DNA of 64,000 bases from SHZL01 sp963784425 (GTDB taxonomy: Bacteria; Pseudomonadota; Gammaproteobacteria; Xanthomonadales; SZUA-36). A program made the translations under genes and the position numbers. A model generated the notes under the pieces. That model ran no database searches and had not been told where the DNA came from. It was given only the letters and a program-made list of their open reading frames with translations. This document shows positions 8,956-17,875 of the stretch, one piece after another. The stretch is taken from assembly GCA_963784425.1 (NCBI GenBank), contig CAWARM010000008.1:124001-188000 (forward strand), in the 5' to 3' direction. Positions within the stretch are counted from its first letter, which is position 1, and every line of letters begins with the position of its first letter.

Positions 8956-10026
8956 CTAGGCACCCATTCGCGCTGAGTGTACTTCCGCGCGAGAAGGCTT
9001 GCCACCGGCGAGACGCCGCTCTTCCAGGTAATCCATGATCTGAACGGCATTCAGGGCAGCGCCTTTACGAATGTTATCCGCAACCACCCACATGCTGATT
9101 CCGCGAGGGTGACTCTGGTCCCGCCTGAGGCGCCCTACGTAGACTGCATCCTTGCCCGCTGCGTGGGTTACCGCAGTGGGGTGAATGCCTTTCTTTCCTT
9201 CCAGTAACTTGACTCCTGGCGCATTTTCCAGCAACTCCCGCACTTTTTCGATGCTGATTTCATCTCGCGTTTCAAAATGCACGGCTTCGGAGTGTCCGTA
9301 AAAAACCGGCACACGGACAGCTGTGGCGTTAACCATAAGCTCCGAATCCGAAAGTATTTTGCGGGTTTCCCAGTGCATTTTCATTTCCTCACGCGTGTAG
9401 CCGTTGTCGAGAAGGGTATCGATCTGTGGCAACACGTTGAATGCAATCGGCTGGGTAAAAGCCTTCATTTCCGGATCCTGGAAGTTCAGTCGCTGCGCGG
9501 TTTGCAGGGCAAGTTCCTGCAGGCCTTTGCGGCCTGCGCCGGAAACCGACTGGTAGGTGGCCACGTTGATGCGCGTAATGCCCGCAACTGCGTGAATGGG
9601 CGCCAGCGCAACCACCATCTGGATGGTCGAGCAATTGGGGTTGGCGATGATGCAGCCTCCATCGATGTCATCGAGCAGGTAAGCATTGACTTCCGGCACA
9701 ACCAGCGGGATATCGTCGTCGTAGCGAAAGGCCGATGTGTTGTCTATGACAATAGCCCCTTGGGCGGCTGCCCTGGGCGCATGTTCCTGGCTTACGGATC
9801 CGCCCGCCGAGAACAAGGCATAGTCAATGGATGAAAAGTCAAACTCTGCGAGGTCGACAACCTCCAGCTGGACGTTGCCGAAGTCCACATCCTCGCCGGC
9901 AGAGCGTGCGCTGGCGACTGCGGTCACGCGATCCTCACGGTGGCCGCGTTCAGCGAGGATGGACAACATGGTTTCGCCCACGGCACCGGTGGCACCCACT
10001 ACGGCTATTCTTGGTTTTTGCATCAT
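8956..10026 (-). CDS. asd: Aspartate-semialdehyde dehydrogenase
   Basis: 356 residues. The N-terminal Rossmann motif is VVGATGAVGETML, the catalytic cysteine is in IIANPNCSTIQMV, and HPTAVTHAAG lies near the C-terminus. It reduces aspartyl phosphate to the semialdehyde, feeding lysine, threonine, methionine and diaminopimelate synthesis. It heads the asd-fimV-truA block. The upstream 47 bp are very AT-rich, which suits a promoter. Confidence 0.95.
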   Translation of the reverse strand: MMQKPRIAVVGATGAVGETMLSILAERGHREDRVTAVASARSAGEDVDFGNVQLEVVDLAEFDFSSIDYALFSAGGSVSQEHAPRAAAQGAIVIDNTSAFRYDDDIPLVVPEVNAYLLDDIDGGCIIANPNCSTIQMVVALAPIHAVAGITRINVATYQSVSGAGRKGLQELALQTAQRLNFQDPEMKAFTQPIAFNVLPQIDTLLDNGYTREEMKMHWETRKILSDSELMVNATAVRVPVFYGHSEAVHFETRDEISIEKVRELLENAPGVKLLEGKKGIHPTAVTHAAGKDAVYVGRLRRDQSHPRGISMWVVADNIRKGAALNAVQIMDYLEERRLAGGKPSRAEVHSARMGA

Positions 10027-10073
10027 GTCAATTAGTATATAGTATAGTTAACTTATTGTTTATAGATAATAAT

Positions 10074-11159
10074 TCAAAAAACGCCCCGACCTAAATCCGA
10101 ACCCATTTGCGCCCGGTGGCGCAGCACATGATCCATCAACACCAGCGCCAGCATGGCCTCCACCACGGGTGTTGCTCGAATGCCCACACAGGGATCGTGC
10201 CGACCCTTGGTTACTACTTCGACTTCATTACCGTCAATATCCAGGCTCCGGCACGGCAGCCGTAAACTCGAGGTGGGTTTAAACGCAGTACTGACGAGAA
10301 TATCCTGCCCGGTGGATATGCCACCAAGGATACCGCCTGCATGGTTACTTAGAAAGCCTTCCTTGGTCATTTCGTCACGATGCTGTGTGCCGGGTTGCTC
10401 AATGCTGGCAAAACCTGCCCCGATTTCAACGCCTTTCGCGGCGTTGATGCCCATCATGGCACAGGCAATATCGGCGTCCAGCTTTGCATAAATCGGGGCG
10501 CCCAGGCCTACAGGGACATTTCTTGCAACGACATTCACCCGGGCGCCGACCGAGTCACCGGATTTGCGCAGCGCATCCATGAATTTCTCAAGTTCCCTCA
10601 CACGCGCCGGGTCGGGACAGAAAAAGGGATTGTTATCGATGGTTTCCCAATGCATGTGCCCATCCGTACGAATGGGTCCCAGCTGGGCCAGCCAGCCCTG
10701 GATTTCAACGCCCAGGTTCAGTTTCAGCCACTTACGTGCAATCGCTCCGGCGGCGACCCGCATGGCTGTTTCACGCGCAGACGAACGTCCACCGCCGCGG
10801 TGGTCACGAATGCCGTACTTCTTCCAATAGGTAAAGTCAGCGTGTCCCGGCCGGAACTGCCGGTCAATGTTGTCGTAGTCTTTCGAGCGTGCGTCGGTAT
10901 TGTTAATCAGCAGTGCGATCGGGGTTCCGGTTGTACGCCCCTCGAATACTCCGGAAATAATCTGTACATCGTCCTCCTCGTGACGCTGCGAGGTATGCCT
11001 TGAACGTCCGGTTGCACGGCGCAGTAACTCCTTCTTGATCTCATCCGTGTTGATTTCCAGCAATGGCGGGCAGCCGTCGATCACGCAGCCAATGGCTGGA
11101 CCATGGCTTTCACCAAAAGTCGTAACCCGGAACAACATTCCAAAGCTGTTATAGGACAT
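10074..11159 (-). CDS. aroC: Chorismate synthase
   Basis: 361 residues starting MSYNSFGMLFRVTTFGESHG, the canonical AroC N-terminus. The RPGHADFTYWKKYG and GGGRSSARETAMRVAAGA motifs bind FMN and substrate. It converts EPSP to chorismate, the last shikimate-pathway step. Its start overlaps the prmB stop by 11 bp, so the two are translated from one message. Confidence 0.97.
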   Translation of the reverse strand: MSYNSFGMLFRVTTFGESHGPAIGCVIDGCPPLLEINTDEIKKELLRRATGRSRHTSQRHEEDDVQIISGVFEGRTTGTPIALLINNTDARSKDYDNIDRQFRPGHADFTYWKKYGIRDHRGGGRSSARETAMRVAAGAIARKWLKLNLGVEIQGWLAQLGPIRTDGHMHWETIDNNPFFCPDPARVRELEKFMDALRKSGDSVGARVNVVARNVPVGLGAPIYAKLDADIACAMMGINAAKGVEIGAGFASIEQPGTQHRDEMTKEGFLSNHAGGILGGISTGQDILVSTAFKPTSSLRLPCRSLDIDGNEVEVVTKGRHDPCVGIRATPVVEAMLALVLMDHVLRHRAQMGSDLGRGVF

Positions 11160-12066
11160 TTTTGCGTTCCTCGACCGCAGTTACAATCGCACCGGCGGAC
11201 TGCAACAGCTCTTCGCGTGACAGCACGAAAACACCCGAACCACCAGTATCGAACTGCAGCCAGATAAAGGGCACAGATGGTAATACATTTTGCAACCGTG
11301 TTTCGCTTTCTCCGACTTCACCGACCAGGATGCCACGCGGCGCAAGATAGTTCGTTGCCTGCGTCAGGATTTCCAGGCAGGCATCCAGTCCATCGGCACC
11401 CGAGACCAGGCCAAGCTCCGGCTCGGCGCGGTACTCGGCCGGCAAGCTCCGCAATGAAGTTTGGGGTACATAGGGTGGATTAGTCACGATTAAATCGTAC
11501 GGCTTACCTGGCAATCCGGCAAACAAGTCAGACTCGAATAGCGCAACCCGATCGCTGACGCCGTGCCTGGCCACGTTTTTACGTGCGATTGCCAGGGCCT
11601 GCGGGCTGATGTCGCAGGCGTCTACTTTGACCCATGGCATGAACACGGCCATGGCGATGGCTATGCATCCACTGCCCGTGCACAGATCGAGCACGTTGCC
11701 AACCAACTCCGGTTCAATCCAGGGTCGGAATTGCTCACGGATCAGTTCAGCAATAGGCGAACGTGGCACCAACACCGCGGGGCTGACCTCGAATTCCAGC
11801 CCGGCAAACCAACTGCTTCGCAGTATGTAGGCCAGGGGAACCCGCTGGTCTTTGCGCAGGGCCAGGATTTGGCGAATGCGGCTCTCCTGTTCCACAGTGG
11901 CAACCTGGCCCCAGCAGGAGAAACTACCATCCAGGGGCGCGCCCATGGCATGCATGACCAGCCAGGCTGCTTCATCAGAGGCGTTGTCAGTACCATGCCC
12001 GTAAAACAGCCCGGCCGACTCCAGTTCGGTGGTGACCTGCTTTATCCACTGACCGACGCTCGCCAT
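11149..12066 (-). CDS. prmB: Ribosomal protein L3 N5-glutamine methyltransferase
   Basis: 305 residues from the ATG at 12066; the frame is open to 12171 but the upstream extension does not look like PrmB and would overlap the divergent SCO gene. SAM-binding motif I reads LDLCTGSGCIAIA and the catalytic motif VTNPPYVP is intact. It methylates Gln of ribosomal protein L3. prmB-aroC is a common gammaproteobacterial pair. The homologue PrmC/HemK is less likely because of the PrmB-type N-terminal domain and the aroC neighbour. Confidence 0.92.
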   Translation of the reverse strand: MASVGQWIKQVTTELESAGLFYGHGTDNASDEAAWLVMHAMGAPLDGSFSCWGQVATVEQESRIRQILALRKDQRVPLAYILRSSWFAGLEFEVSPAVLVPRSPIAELIREQFRPWIEPELVGNVLDLCTGSGCIAIAMAVFMPWVKVDACDISPQALAIARKNVARHGVSDRVALFESDLFAGLPGKPYDLIVTNPPYVPQTSLRSLPAEYRAEPELGLVSGADGLDACLEILTQATNYLAPRGILVGEVGESETRLQNVLPSVPFIWLQFDTGGSGVFVLSREELLQSAGAIVTAVEERKNVL

Positions 12067-12156
12067 ACAGTACGTTTCCAAAAAGCCCGGGAACTGCCTT
12101 CCGGCGGGCGCTTCAGGCAGTATAATCCAACGCTGACCAGAGCCGCAGGCAACCGC

Positions 12157-12822
12157 ATGAGACCTACCCAAATTAATGGCCGCTTGTTTTTGCTGTTAAT
12201 TAGCTTTGCCCTGCTGGGGCTCGCTGCGGGCGTTACGGCATGGCGGGTGATTGCGGCGCATAAGCCCGGTGCCACCAGTTCCATAATTTTATTGCCGGAA
12301 CCGCGGGAAATTAAGGATTTCGCGTTGCTGGATCAAAGCGGCAAACCATTCACACTGGATGATTTCCGGGGGCATTGGTCGCTGGTCTTCTTTGGATATA
12401 CTTCCTGCCCTGATGTGTGCCCCAATACCCTCTACCAACTGCAGCAAGCGCGACACTTGATGCTGGCTGAGGACACGTCTGCAGAGGGGGCTGCAGACAT
12501 CCCCCAGGTCTACCTTGTAACGGTTGACCCTGAGCGTGACACCCCGCAAAAACTCACTGCATACCTGGGCTATTTCGACCCTGCGTTTGCCGGCTTGACG
12601 GGTTCCCCGCAGCAGTTGCAAGCTCTCGCCTACCAGTTGGGCATTGCTTTTTTTGTTGAACCTCACACGCCTGACAAGCTTCAATACAACGTGGATCATG
12701 GGGCATCGATGGTGTTGCTCGATCCACAAGGGCGTCTTTACGCCGTGCTACCTGCACCACATGATGCAGCCAGCATCGCTCATGATGTCCTGGCAGAGAC
12801 CCGCCAGGAGGGCGAGCTTTAG
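12157..12822 (+). CDS. SCO family copper chaperone / thioredoxin-like protein
   Basis: 221 residues from the ATG at 12157. A single N-terminal transmembrane anchor (about 10-32) precedes a periplasmic thioredoxin fold with the copper-binding pair in TSCPDVCPNT and the conserved His in DHGASMVLL. SCO proteins deliver copper to the CuA site of cytochrome c oxidase, so an aerobic respiratory chain is implied. It is divergent from prmB and its stop overlaps the psd start. Confidence 0.92.
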   Translation: MRPTQINGRLFLLLISFALLGLAAGVTAWRVIAAHKPGATSSIILLPEPREIKDFALLDQSGKPFTLDDFRGHWSLVFFGYTSCPDVCPNTLYQLQQARHLMLAEDTSAEGAADIPQVYLVTVDPERDTPQKLTAYLGYFDPAFAGLTGSPQQLQALAYQLGIAFFVEPHTPDKLQYNVDHGASMVLLDPQGRLYAVLPAPHDAASIAHDVLAETRQEGEL

Positions 12823-13676
12823 TGGCCATCATTGATTTCATATTCAGCAGTATTCAGTACCTGCTGCCACAGCATTTGCTGTCACGGATGGTGCATTACT
12901 GCTTGCGTATCCGCATCAAGGCTGTGAAGAACCTGCAAATCTGGATTATCGGCTGGCTTGCCGGTGTCGACTGGGAAGAGGCTGAATCGCCCCATGCCGA
13001 CGACTACCCGGATTTCAACACATTTTTCACCCGCCCGCTGAAAGCTGGCGCTCGCACGATTGACCCTGACCCGCTGTCTTTCGTTAGCCCATGCGACGGC
13101 CGCATCAGCCAAACAGGCCGCGTGATAAACAGTCGCATTTTGCAGGCCAAGGGACACCATTTTTCCTTACGCAGTTTGCTGGCCAACGATATCTCGGCCA
13201 ATGATTTTGCAGGCGGCTTTTTTCATACCATTTACCTTGCCCCCCGCGACTATCACCGGGTCCACATGCCCATAAGCGGGACTTTGCAACGCATGATCCA
13301 TGCGCCCGGCAGGTTATTCAGCGTGTCTCCTTCTACCGTGCGCCAGGTGCCCAACCTGTTTGCCCTGAACGAACGGGTGATCAGCCTGTTTGAGACCAGT
13401 CACGGCCCGATGGCCGTTATCCTGGTTGGGGCGATGCTGGTCTCGAGCATGGAAACGGTCTGGGCCGGGACGATCACGCCGCCGCGGGGCTTGCGTGTCA
13501 GCACCGGGGATTGGTCCAGGCGCAACATCAGCCTGCACAAGGGCGCAGAGCTGGGCCGTTTCAATATGGGATCCACCGTTATCCTGCTACTACCCGCCGG
13601 GGCCGTGGCATCCCTTGCCGACTTTGGCCCGGACGACAGCGTCTTGATGGGACAAAAACTCGGCCGATTGCGGTAG
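12822..13676 (+). CDS. psd: Phosphatidylserine decarboxylase proenzyme
   Basis: 284 residues. The GTG start at 12822 overlaps the SCO stop (TAGTG), indicating coupling. The pyruvoyl-forming site reads FNMGSTVILL: cleavage between Gly and Ser makes the catalytic subunit, although the usual LGST is MGST here. The HRVHMP segment and the catalytic His/Asp region are conserved. It makes phosphatidylethanolamine at the inner membrane. Confidence 0.94.
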   Translation: MAIIDFIFSSIQYLLPQHLLSRMVHYCLRIRIKAVKNLQIWIIGWLAGVDWEEAESPHADDYPDFNTFFTRPLKAGARTIDPDPLSFVSPCDGRISQTGRVINSRILQAKGHHFSLRSLLANDISANDFAGGFFHTIYLAPRDYHRVHMPISGTLQRMIHAPGRLFSVSPSTVRQVPNLFALNERVISLFETSHGPMAVILVGAMLVSSMETVWAGTITPPRGLRVSTGDWSRRNISLHKGAELGRFNMGSTVILLLPAGAVASLADFGPDDSVLMGQKLGRLR

Positions 13677-13785
13677 TGGCCAGGGCTGGCTTCGACCCAT
13701 TTCCAGCATTTCATTTAGCCGCTGGCCTGCGTCCTTGCTCTTGTAAGCAGTAGCGCGCGCAAGGAGTGTTGCCCGGAGCCCCGCC

Positions 13786-15159
13786 TCAAGCAATCACCCT
13801 GTAACAGGGCTTGTAAGCGCTGCGGCCAGGGATTTGCATGCGGTGGTCTTGCACAAATGCAGCCAGCAGCGCATCCAGCGAGTTCATGATTTCACTATCG
13901 CCACATATCTCGAAATTGCCATGTTTACGAATCGCTTTCAGGCCTTCCGGTTTCACGTTCCCGGCAACAATACCGGAAAACACCTTGCGCAAGTTTGCGG
14001 CCAGTTCATGCAAGGGAAGCGAGCGATCGATTTGCACGGCTTTCATGCTTTCATGCGAGGCACTGAAAGGAGTTTGCAATTCGAGCGGGATGGTCAACAG
14101 CCAGTTGAAATAGAATGCGTCATTTTGGGCAATCCGGTGCTTGCGTACATTTTCGATTCCCAGGGCCATTTTCTGCGCCACCTGTTCCGGATCCCCAATG
14201 ATGATTTCGTACTTGGCGCGCGCCTCTTCACCCAGGGTCAGCCCGATAAACCGGTCAATCTGTTCAAAGTAAGCTGCAGACTCCTGCGGTCCCGTCATAA
14301 ACACCGGAAATGGCATATTCGCGTTTGCAGGATTGAGCAGGATGCCCAGCAGATAGAGGATCTCTTCCGCCGTTCCAACACCACCAGGAAAGATAATGAT
14401 GCCGTGCCCCAGTCGAACAAAAGCCTCCAGTCGTTTTTCAATATCCGGCATCACGATCAGTTCACTGACGATGGGATTGGGAGATTCTGCCGCAATGATG
14501 CCGGGTTCTGAAATCCCGATATAGCGTCGCGTCGCCACACGCTGCTTGGCGTGGGCAATGGTGGCCCCTTTCATCGGCCCTTTCATAGCCCCTGGTCCAC
14601 AACCGGTGATGATGTTGAGTTTTCGCAGGCCTAACTGGTAGCCACTTTCCTTGGAGTACTCGTATTCGCCCCGGCTGATGGAATGTCCGCCCCAACAAAC
14701 AACCAGGTCAGGATCAACCTGGGGCGTCAATGCCCGTGCGTTGCGCAGCATTTCGAATACCGCGTTGGTAATGCCTTCCGAAGATGAAAGATCATGATGC
14801 GGGTGCCTCGCAATCTCGCTGTCAAAATACACCAGGTCGCGAATGACCGCAGACAGCAGTTCACGAACACCCTCGATGATGCGCCCATCCACAAATGCAG
14901 ACCCGGGTGCATTGGTCAGTTGCAGGCGCAGACCGCGGTTGACTTGTTGCACTTCGATGGAAAAATCCCGAAATTTCTCGAACAGCTCTTCGGTATCGTC
15001 ACTCTCGTTACCGCTATTGAGCACTGCAAGTGCACAGCGATGTAGCAATATCGAAAGGTCGCCGCGGCTGGCATCGTGCAAGCGCGCAACTTCCTCGCGG
15101 CTGAGCGTGTTGAGCATGCCGGCGGGATACAATCGGGTGGAAACAGAATCTGTTGCCAA
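13786..15159 (-). CDS. ppnN: Pyrimidine/purine nucleotide 5'-monophosphate nucleosidase PpnN
   Basis: 457 residues, the length of E. coli PpnN (YgdH). The central LOG-type Rossmann fold includes CGPGAMKGPMKGA and the family signature FPGGVGTAEE, preceded by a YgdH-specific N-terminal domain (AFVDGRIIEGVRELL). It hydrolyses nucleoside monophosphates to base and ribose 5-phosphate; in E. coli it binds (p)ppGpp. It stands alone and converges on psd. Confidence 0.9.
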   Translation of the reverse strand: MATDSVSTRLYPAGMLNTLSREEVARLHDASRGDLSILLHRCALAVLNSGNESDDTEELFEKFRDFSIEVQQVNRGLRLQLTNAPGSAFVDGRIIEGVRELLSAVIRDLVYFDSEIARHPHHDLSSSEGITNAVFEMLRNARALTPQVDPDLVVCWGGHSISRGEYEYSKESGYQLGLRKLNIITGCGPGAMKGPMKGATIAHAKQRVATRRYIGISEPGIIAAESPNPIVSELIVMPDIEKRLEAFVRLGHGIIIFPGGVGTAEEILYLLGILLNPANANMPFPVFMTGPQESAAYFEQIDRFIGLTLGEEARAKYEIIIGDPEQVAQKMALGIENVRKHRIAQNDAFYFNWLLTIPLELQTPFSASHESMKAVQIDRSLPLHELAANLRKVFSGIVAGNVKPEGLKAIRKHGNFEICGDSEIMNSLDALLAAFVQDHRMQIPGRSAYKPCYRVIA

Positions 15160-15266
15160 AGTTCAACTCCTGCAAAAGGGATGCAAGCAGCTTAACGCAA
15201 TCAGGGAGAAATTAGGACCCGGGCAAAGCCAGTTGAAGGGATTACGTCAGCATGAGTACCCGGTAA

Positions 15267-17063
15267 TCAGTTAACCCTGGAAAGAGCTTCAGTTTCCCGG
15301 GGCGGATTAACATAAACAACCACCGCGTTAGCAGGAGTGCGCTTACAGGCCCGGTGTCCGGCGGTAACGCAGTTCCGCGCAAGCGGCGCCTGCACGGTTC
15401 GCTCCTCGAGCGTGAAATCAAACTTCTGTAGCAATCGTTGCGGTTTTCCGGTACCTCCGGTTGCAGCGAATTTCCAGTTCTGCAGCGCCTTTGTTGCAGC
15501 TTGATCGAATATTCCCTCCGGCAGGGAATCTACCACTTCGATATCAACTACATGGCCCTCGCGATCCAGGGAAAAAGCCAGCTCAACGAAGCCCTGGATT
15601 CCCTTCGCGCGGGCCCGCCATGGGTATTTTGGGAAAGTTGTGCGCACTGGAGTTGGCTCTGCGACTGAGAGTTTGGGCATCTGTGCAACCGAACCCGCAG
15701 CGACGCGCTCTTGTGTCAGCATGGAAATCTCCGCGACCGACTCAGCTGGAACCAAAGGTGTGAGTGTGGGTGCGGGTGTGGGTTTGGGTGCGGGTTTGGC
15801 TTGTTCTTGAATCACAACGGCAGCCTGCGCAGCGTGCTTGCGGGGCCGAACGGGTTCATCCGGGACTTCCGCCAACTGCACTTTGGCCGTTGCGGTGATC
15901 GCCATCCCGGTTCTTTGGTTTGCACCCACGCCTGCAGCAAAATTCTGCATGCCGGAGGCCCACGCTGCGCGCGAGGTATTCCGTGTTTTCCACTCGACAT
16001 CAGAAGCCTGCAGTCGCGCTGAGCCGGCTACCCGGTTGAGTTCATCAGACAGCAACATGCCCTGGTGCGCTCCTAATACAAGGCATGCGGTTACCAGGAA
16101 CAGCATTGAAGTTTGCACGTATCCGGAGCGCGTACGGGGTAATTCGTGATCAATGATGCGCTTGATTCGAGCCAGCAAATCACCACCCGCTGCCGCCAGA
16201 GCCAAGGTGTCGGCCCGGCCTCGCATCACTTCCAGACTGGCGAGAGCCCGGGCATAGGTCGCTGGTTTTTTGCAGCAGGCTACCACCAGGTCATCGCAAC
16301 AGTTTTCCCGCTCCTGGCGTACGCGGCTCGACATCCAGGCAATGGCAGGGTGATAAAAAAGCAGGGTTTCCATGAAGATTTGAAACAGGTTGAACAGGTG
16401 GTCATAGCGTCGAATGTGGCCGAGCTCATGCGCTATGATCATTTCCAATTGATCACGTGGCAATTGCACCAGCACACTGGCGGGAAGGAGGATAAGGGGT
16501 TTGAACCATCCGACTGTCATTGGCACTCTTATCAGTGCCGTCTTGATTATCCTGACCTTGCTGCGGACACCCAGGAGCTGCTGCAGGTCACCGATTACGG
16601 ACCGCAGACTCGTGCCAATGTCGGTTGTGCCGCTGCGGATCAGTCTGCGGATGACTACCCAGCCACAGGCTACCTGGGCCGACTGGATCAGCACGCCCAT
16701 GAGCCAAAGCAGAACCACAACCGGCAAAGCCGGTTCCAGGCCTTGTTGCAGCAAAAAGCCGGTATCCGGCCACTTGCCTGACAGCACCAGGAATGGGTTA
16801 ATGGCTTCGCTTTGAACAGGCGCGGCTACAAACCGGGCCTCGGGATTGTAGTAGCAGGCAAAGGTGATCAATAACGAGGCCAGGGACAGGAAAAAGCCGC
16901 AGATGCCCGCCCAGTAGCGCAAGTCGGAGTTTTCCCGACTGGATAGCACGCACACCAGCCAGAACAATCCGGCAAGAACACAGCCCTGCCAAAGAAAGTG
17001 AACCAGCATCCATCCCAGCGCGGTGATCAATGCATGGGAAAGCACCAGATCAGGGTCTGCCAC
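15267..17063 (-). CDS. M56 (BlaR1-type) membrane metallopeptidase with TonB C-terminal domain
   Basis: 598 residues. Four N-terminal transmembrane helices bracket the zinc site IIAHELGHIRRYDHL (HExxH class). After a further membrane segment (SMLFLVTACLVLGAHQGML) comes a Pro/Lys/Thr-rich linker (KPAPKPTPAPTLTPLVP). The end is a TonB-like domain (VRTTFPKYPWRARAKGIQGF). It lies 3 bp after a BlaI-type repressor, the usual BlaR1/BlaI sensor-repressor arrangement. The TonB module in place of a penicillin-binding sensor domain means the signal is probably not a beta-lactam; its ligand cannot be read from sequence. Confidence 0.88.
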   Translation of the reverse strand: MADPDLVLSHALITALGWMLVHFLWQGCVLAGLFWLVCVLSSRENSDLRYWAGICGFFLSLASLLITFACYYNPEARFVAAPVQSEAINPFLVLSGKWPDTGFLLQQGLEPALPVVVLLWLMGVLIQSAQVACGWVVIRRLIRSGTTDIGTSLRSVIGDLQQLLGVRSKVRIIKTALIRVPMTVGWFKPLILLPASVLVQLPRDQLEMIIAHELGHIRRYDHLFNLFQIFMETLLFYHPAIAWMSSRVRQERENCCDDLVVACCKKPATYARALASLEVMRGRADTLALAAAGGDLLARIKRIIDHELPRTRSGYVQTSMLFLVTACLVLGAHQGMLLSDELNRVAGSARLQASDVEWKTRNTSRAAWASGMQNFAAGVGANQRTGMAITATAKVQLAEVPDEPVRPRKHAAQAAVVIQEQAKPAPKPTPAPTLTPLVPAESVAEISMLTQERVAAGSVAQMPKLSVAEPTPVRTTFPKYPWRARAKGIQGFVELAFSLDREGHVVDIEVVDSLPEGIFDQAATKALQNWKFAATGGTGKPQRLLQKFDFTLEERTVQAPLARNCVTAGHRACKRTPANAVVVYVNPPRETEALSRVN

Positions 17064-17066
17064 CGT

Positions 17067-17459
17067 CTACTCTCCATCTATTCGCGACAACAACTCACGG
17101 ATGCTTTCCATGTCCTTTTGGGTGGCATTGGGTGCATTACCCAAAGCCTGCAATACCAGGCGCGAAGTCGAACCACCGAATAGGCGCTCTGCCAGGTCAG
17201 TGAGGAAAAGGTTCTGGGTTTGGTCCCTGCTGACAGCAGCAGCATAAACATGTGCACGCGCGGCATCGTCGCGCTTGACCTGCCCTTTCTGGTGCATTAC
17301 CTGCAGCATCTTCAGTGCCGTGGTGTAACCGCTGGGTTCGATCTTGTTGAGGGCTTCATGCACATCACGTACGGTGCTTGGTCCCCGGTCCCAAAGGATA
17401 CTCAGGATACTCAGCTCGGTTCGGGTGGGTTGGGGCATCTGCATTTTCTCATCATTCAT
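17067..17459 (-). CDS. BlaI/MecI/CopY family repressor
   Basis: 130 residues from the ATG at 17459 (a longer frame to 17516 adds an atypical N-terminus). The winged-helix DNA-binding region is TRTELSILSILWDRGPSTVRDV, in two blocks of the family pattern, followed by a dimerisation helix pair. BlaI-type repressors are cleaved or released when the partner M56 protease is activated. The adjacent M56 gene 3 bp downstream is the expected partner, and the pair probably autoregulates. Confidence 0.9.
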   Translation of the reverse strand: MNDEKMQMPQPTRTELSILSILWDRGPSTVRDVHEALNKIEPSGYTTALKMLQVMHQKGQVKRDDAARAHVYAAAVSRDQTQNLFLTDLAERLFGGSTSRLVLQALGNAPNATQKDMESIRELLSRIDGE

Positions 17460-17683
17460 CGTAGAATCGCTCCGCGGTGCATTTGCCGGCAACTGCCATT
17501 GGTCATCATTGATCAATTTGCAGGTGCTCGCGTTAATAGAAGTGAAGCACGAAACTTATCGTACTTTAATTGGCAGGCGCGTGCAATCAGGCGCGCTACA
17601 CTAACCTTCCATTGGCCTGGTCCCTTCTATAGAATAACCGCCCTTGCCGGCGTGACAATCGGATCGGCAATTGTTAATTACTT

Positions 17684-17760
17684 CGGGGTGTAGCTCAGAC
17701 TGGTAGAGCACTGCCTTCGGGAGGCAGGGGCCGGAGGTTCAAATCCTCTCACCCCGACCA
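17684..17760 (+). tRNA. tRNA-Pro (CGG)
   Basis: 77 nt with encoded CCA. Acceptor CGGGGTG pairs with CACCCCG. The anticodon stem CTGCC/GGCAG encloses loop TTCGGGA with anticodon CGG. The T-arm GGAGG-TTCAAAT-CCTCT is intact. It is isolated between the BlaI operon and a membrane-protein gene; no integrase follows it. Confidence 0.97.
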
Positions 17761-17875
17761 TTTGGATCCATTACTTACCGCCCCGCTGCACCGACGCGAA
17801 AACCGCTGCAAGTGCAAGGTAAGTGCAAAAAGCATCTACCAGGCCGTATGGGAGTTTAACCATGAAACTTCAGCG

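Noticed and set aside
15758..15810. GT-rich plus-strand microsatellite
   Set aside because: It is the coding sequence of the Pro/Lys/Thr linker of the M56 protein, not a free repeat.
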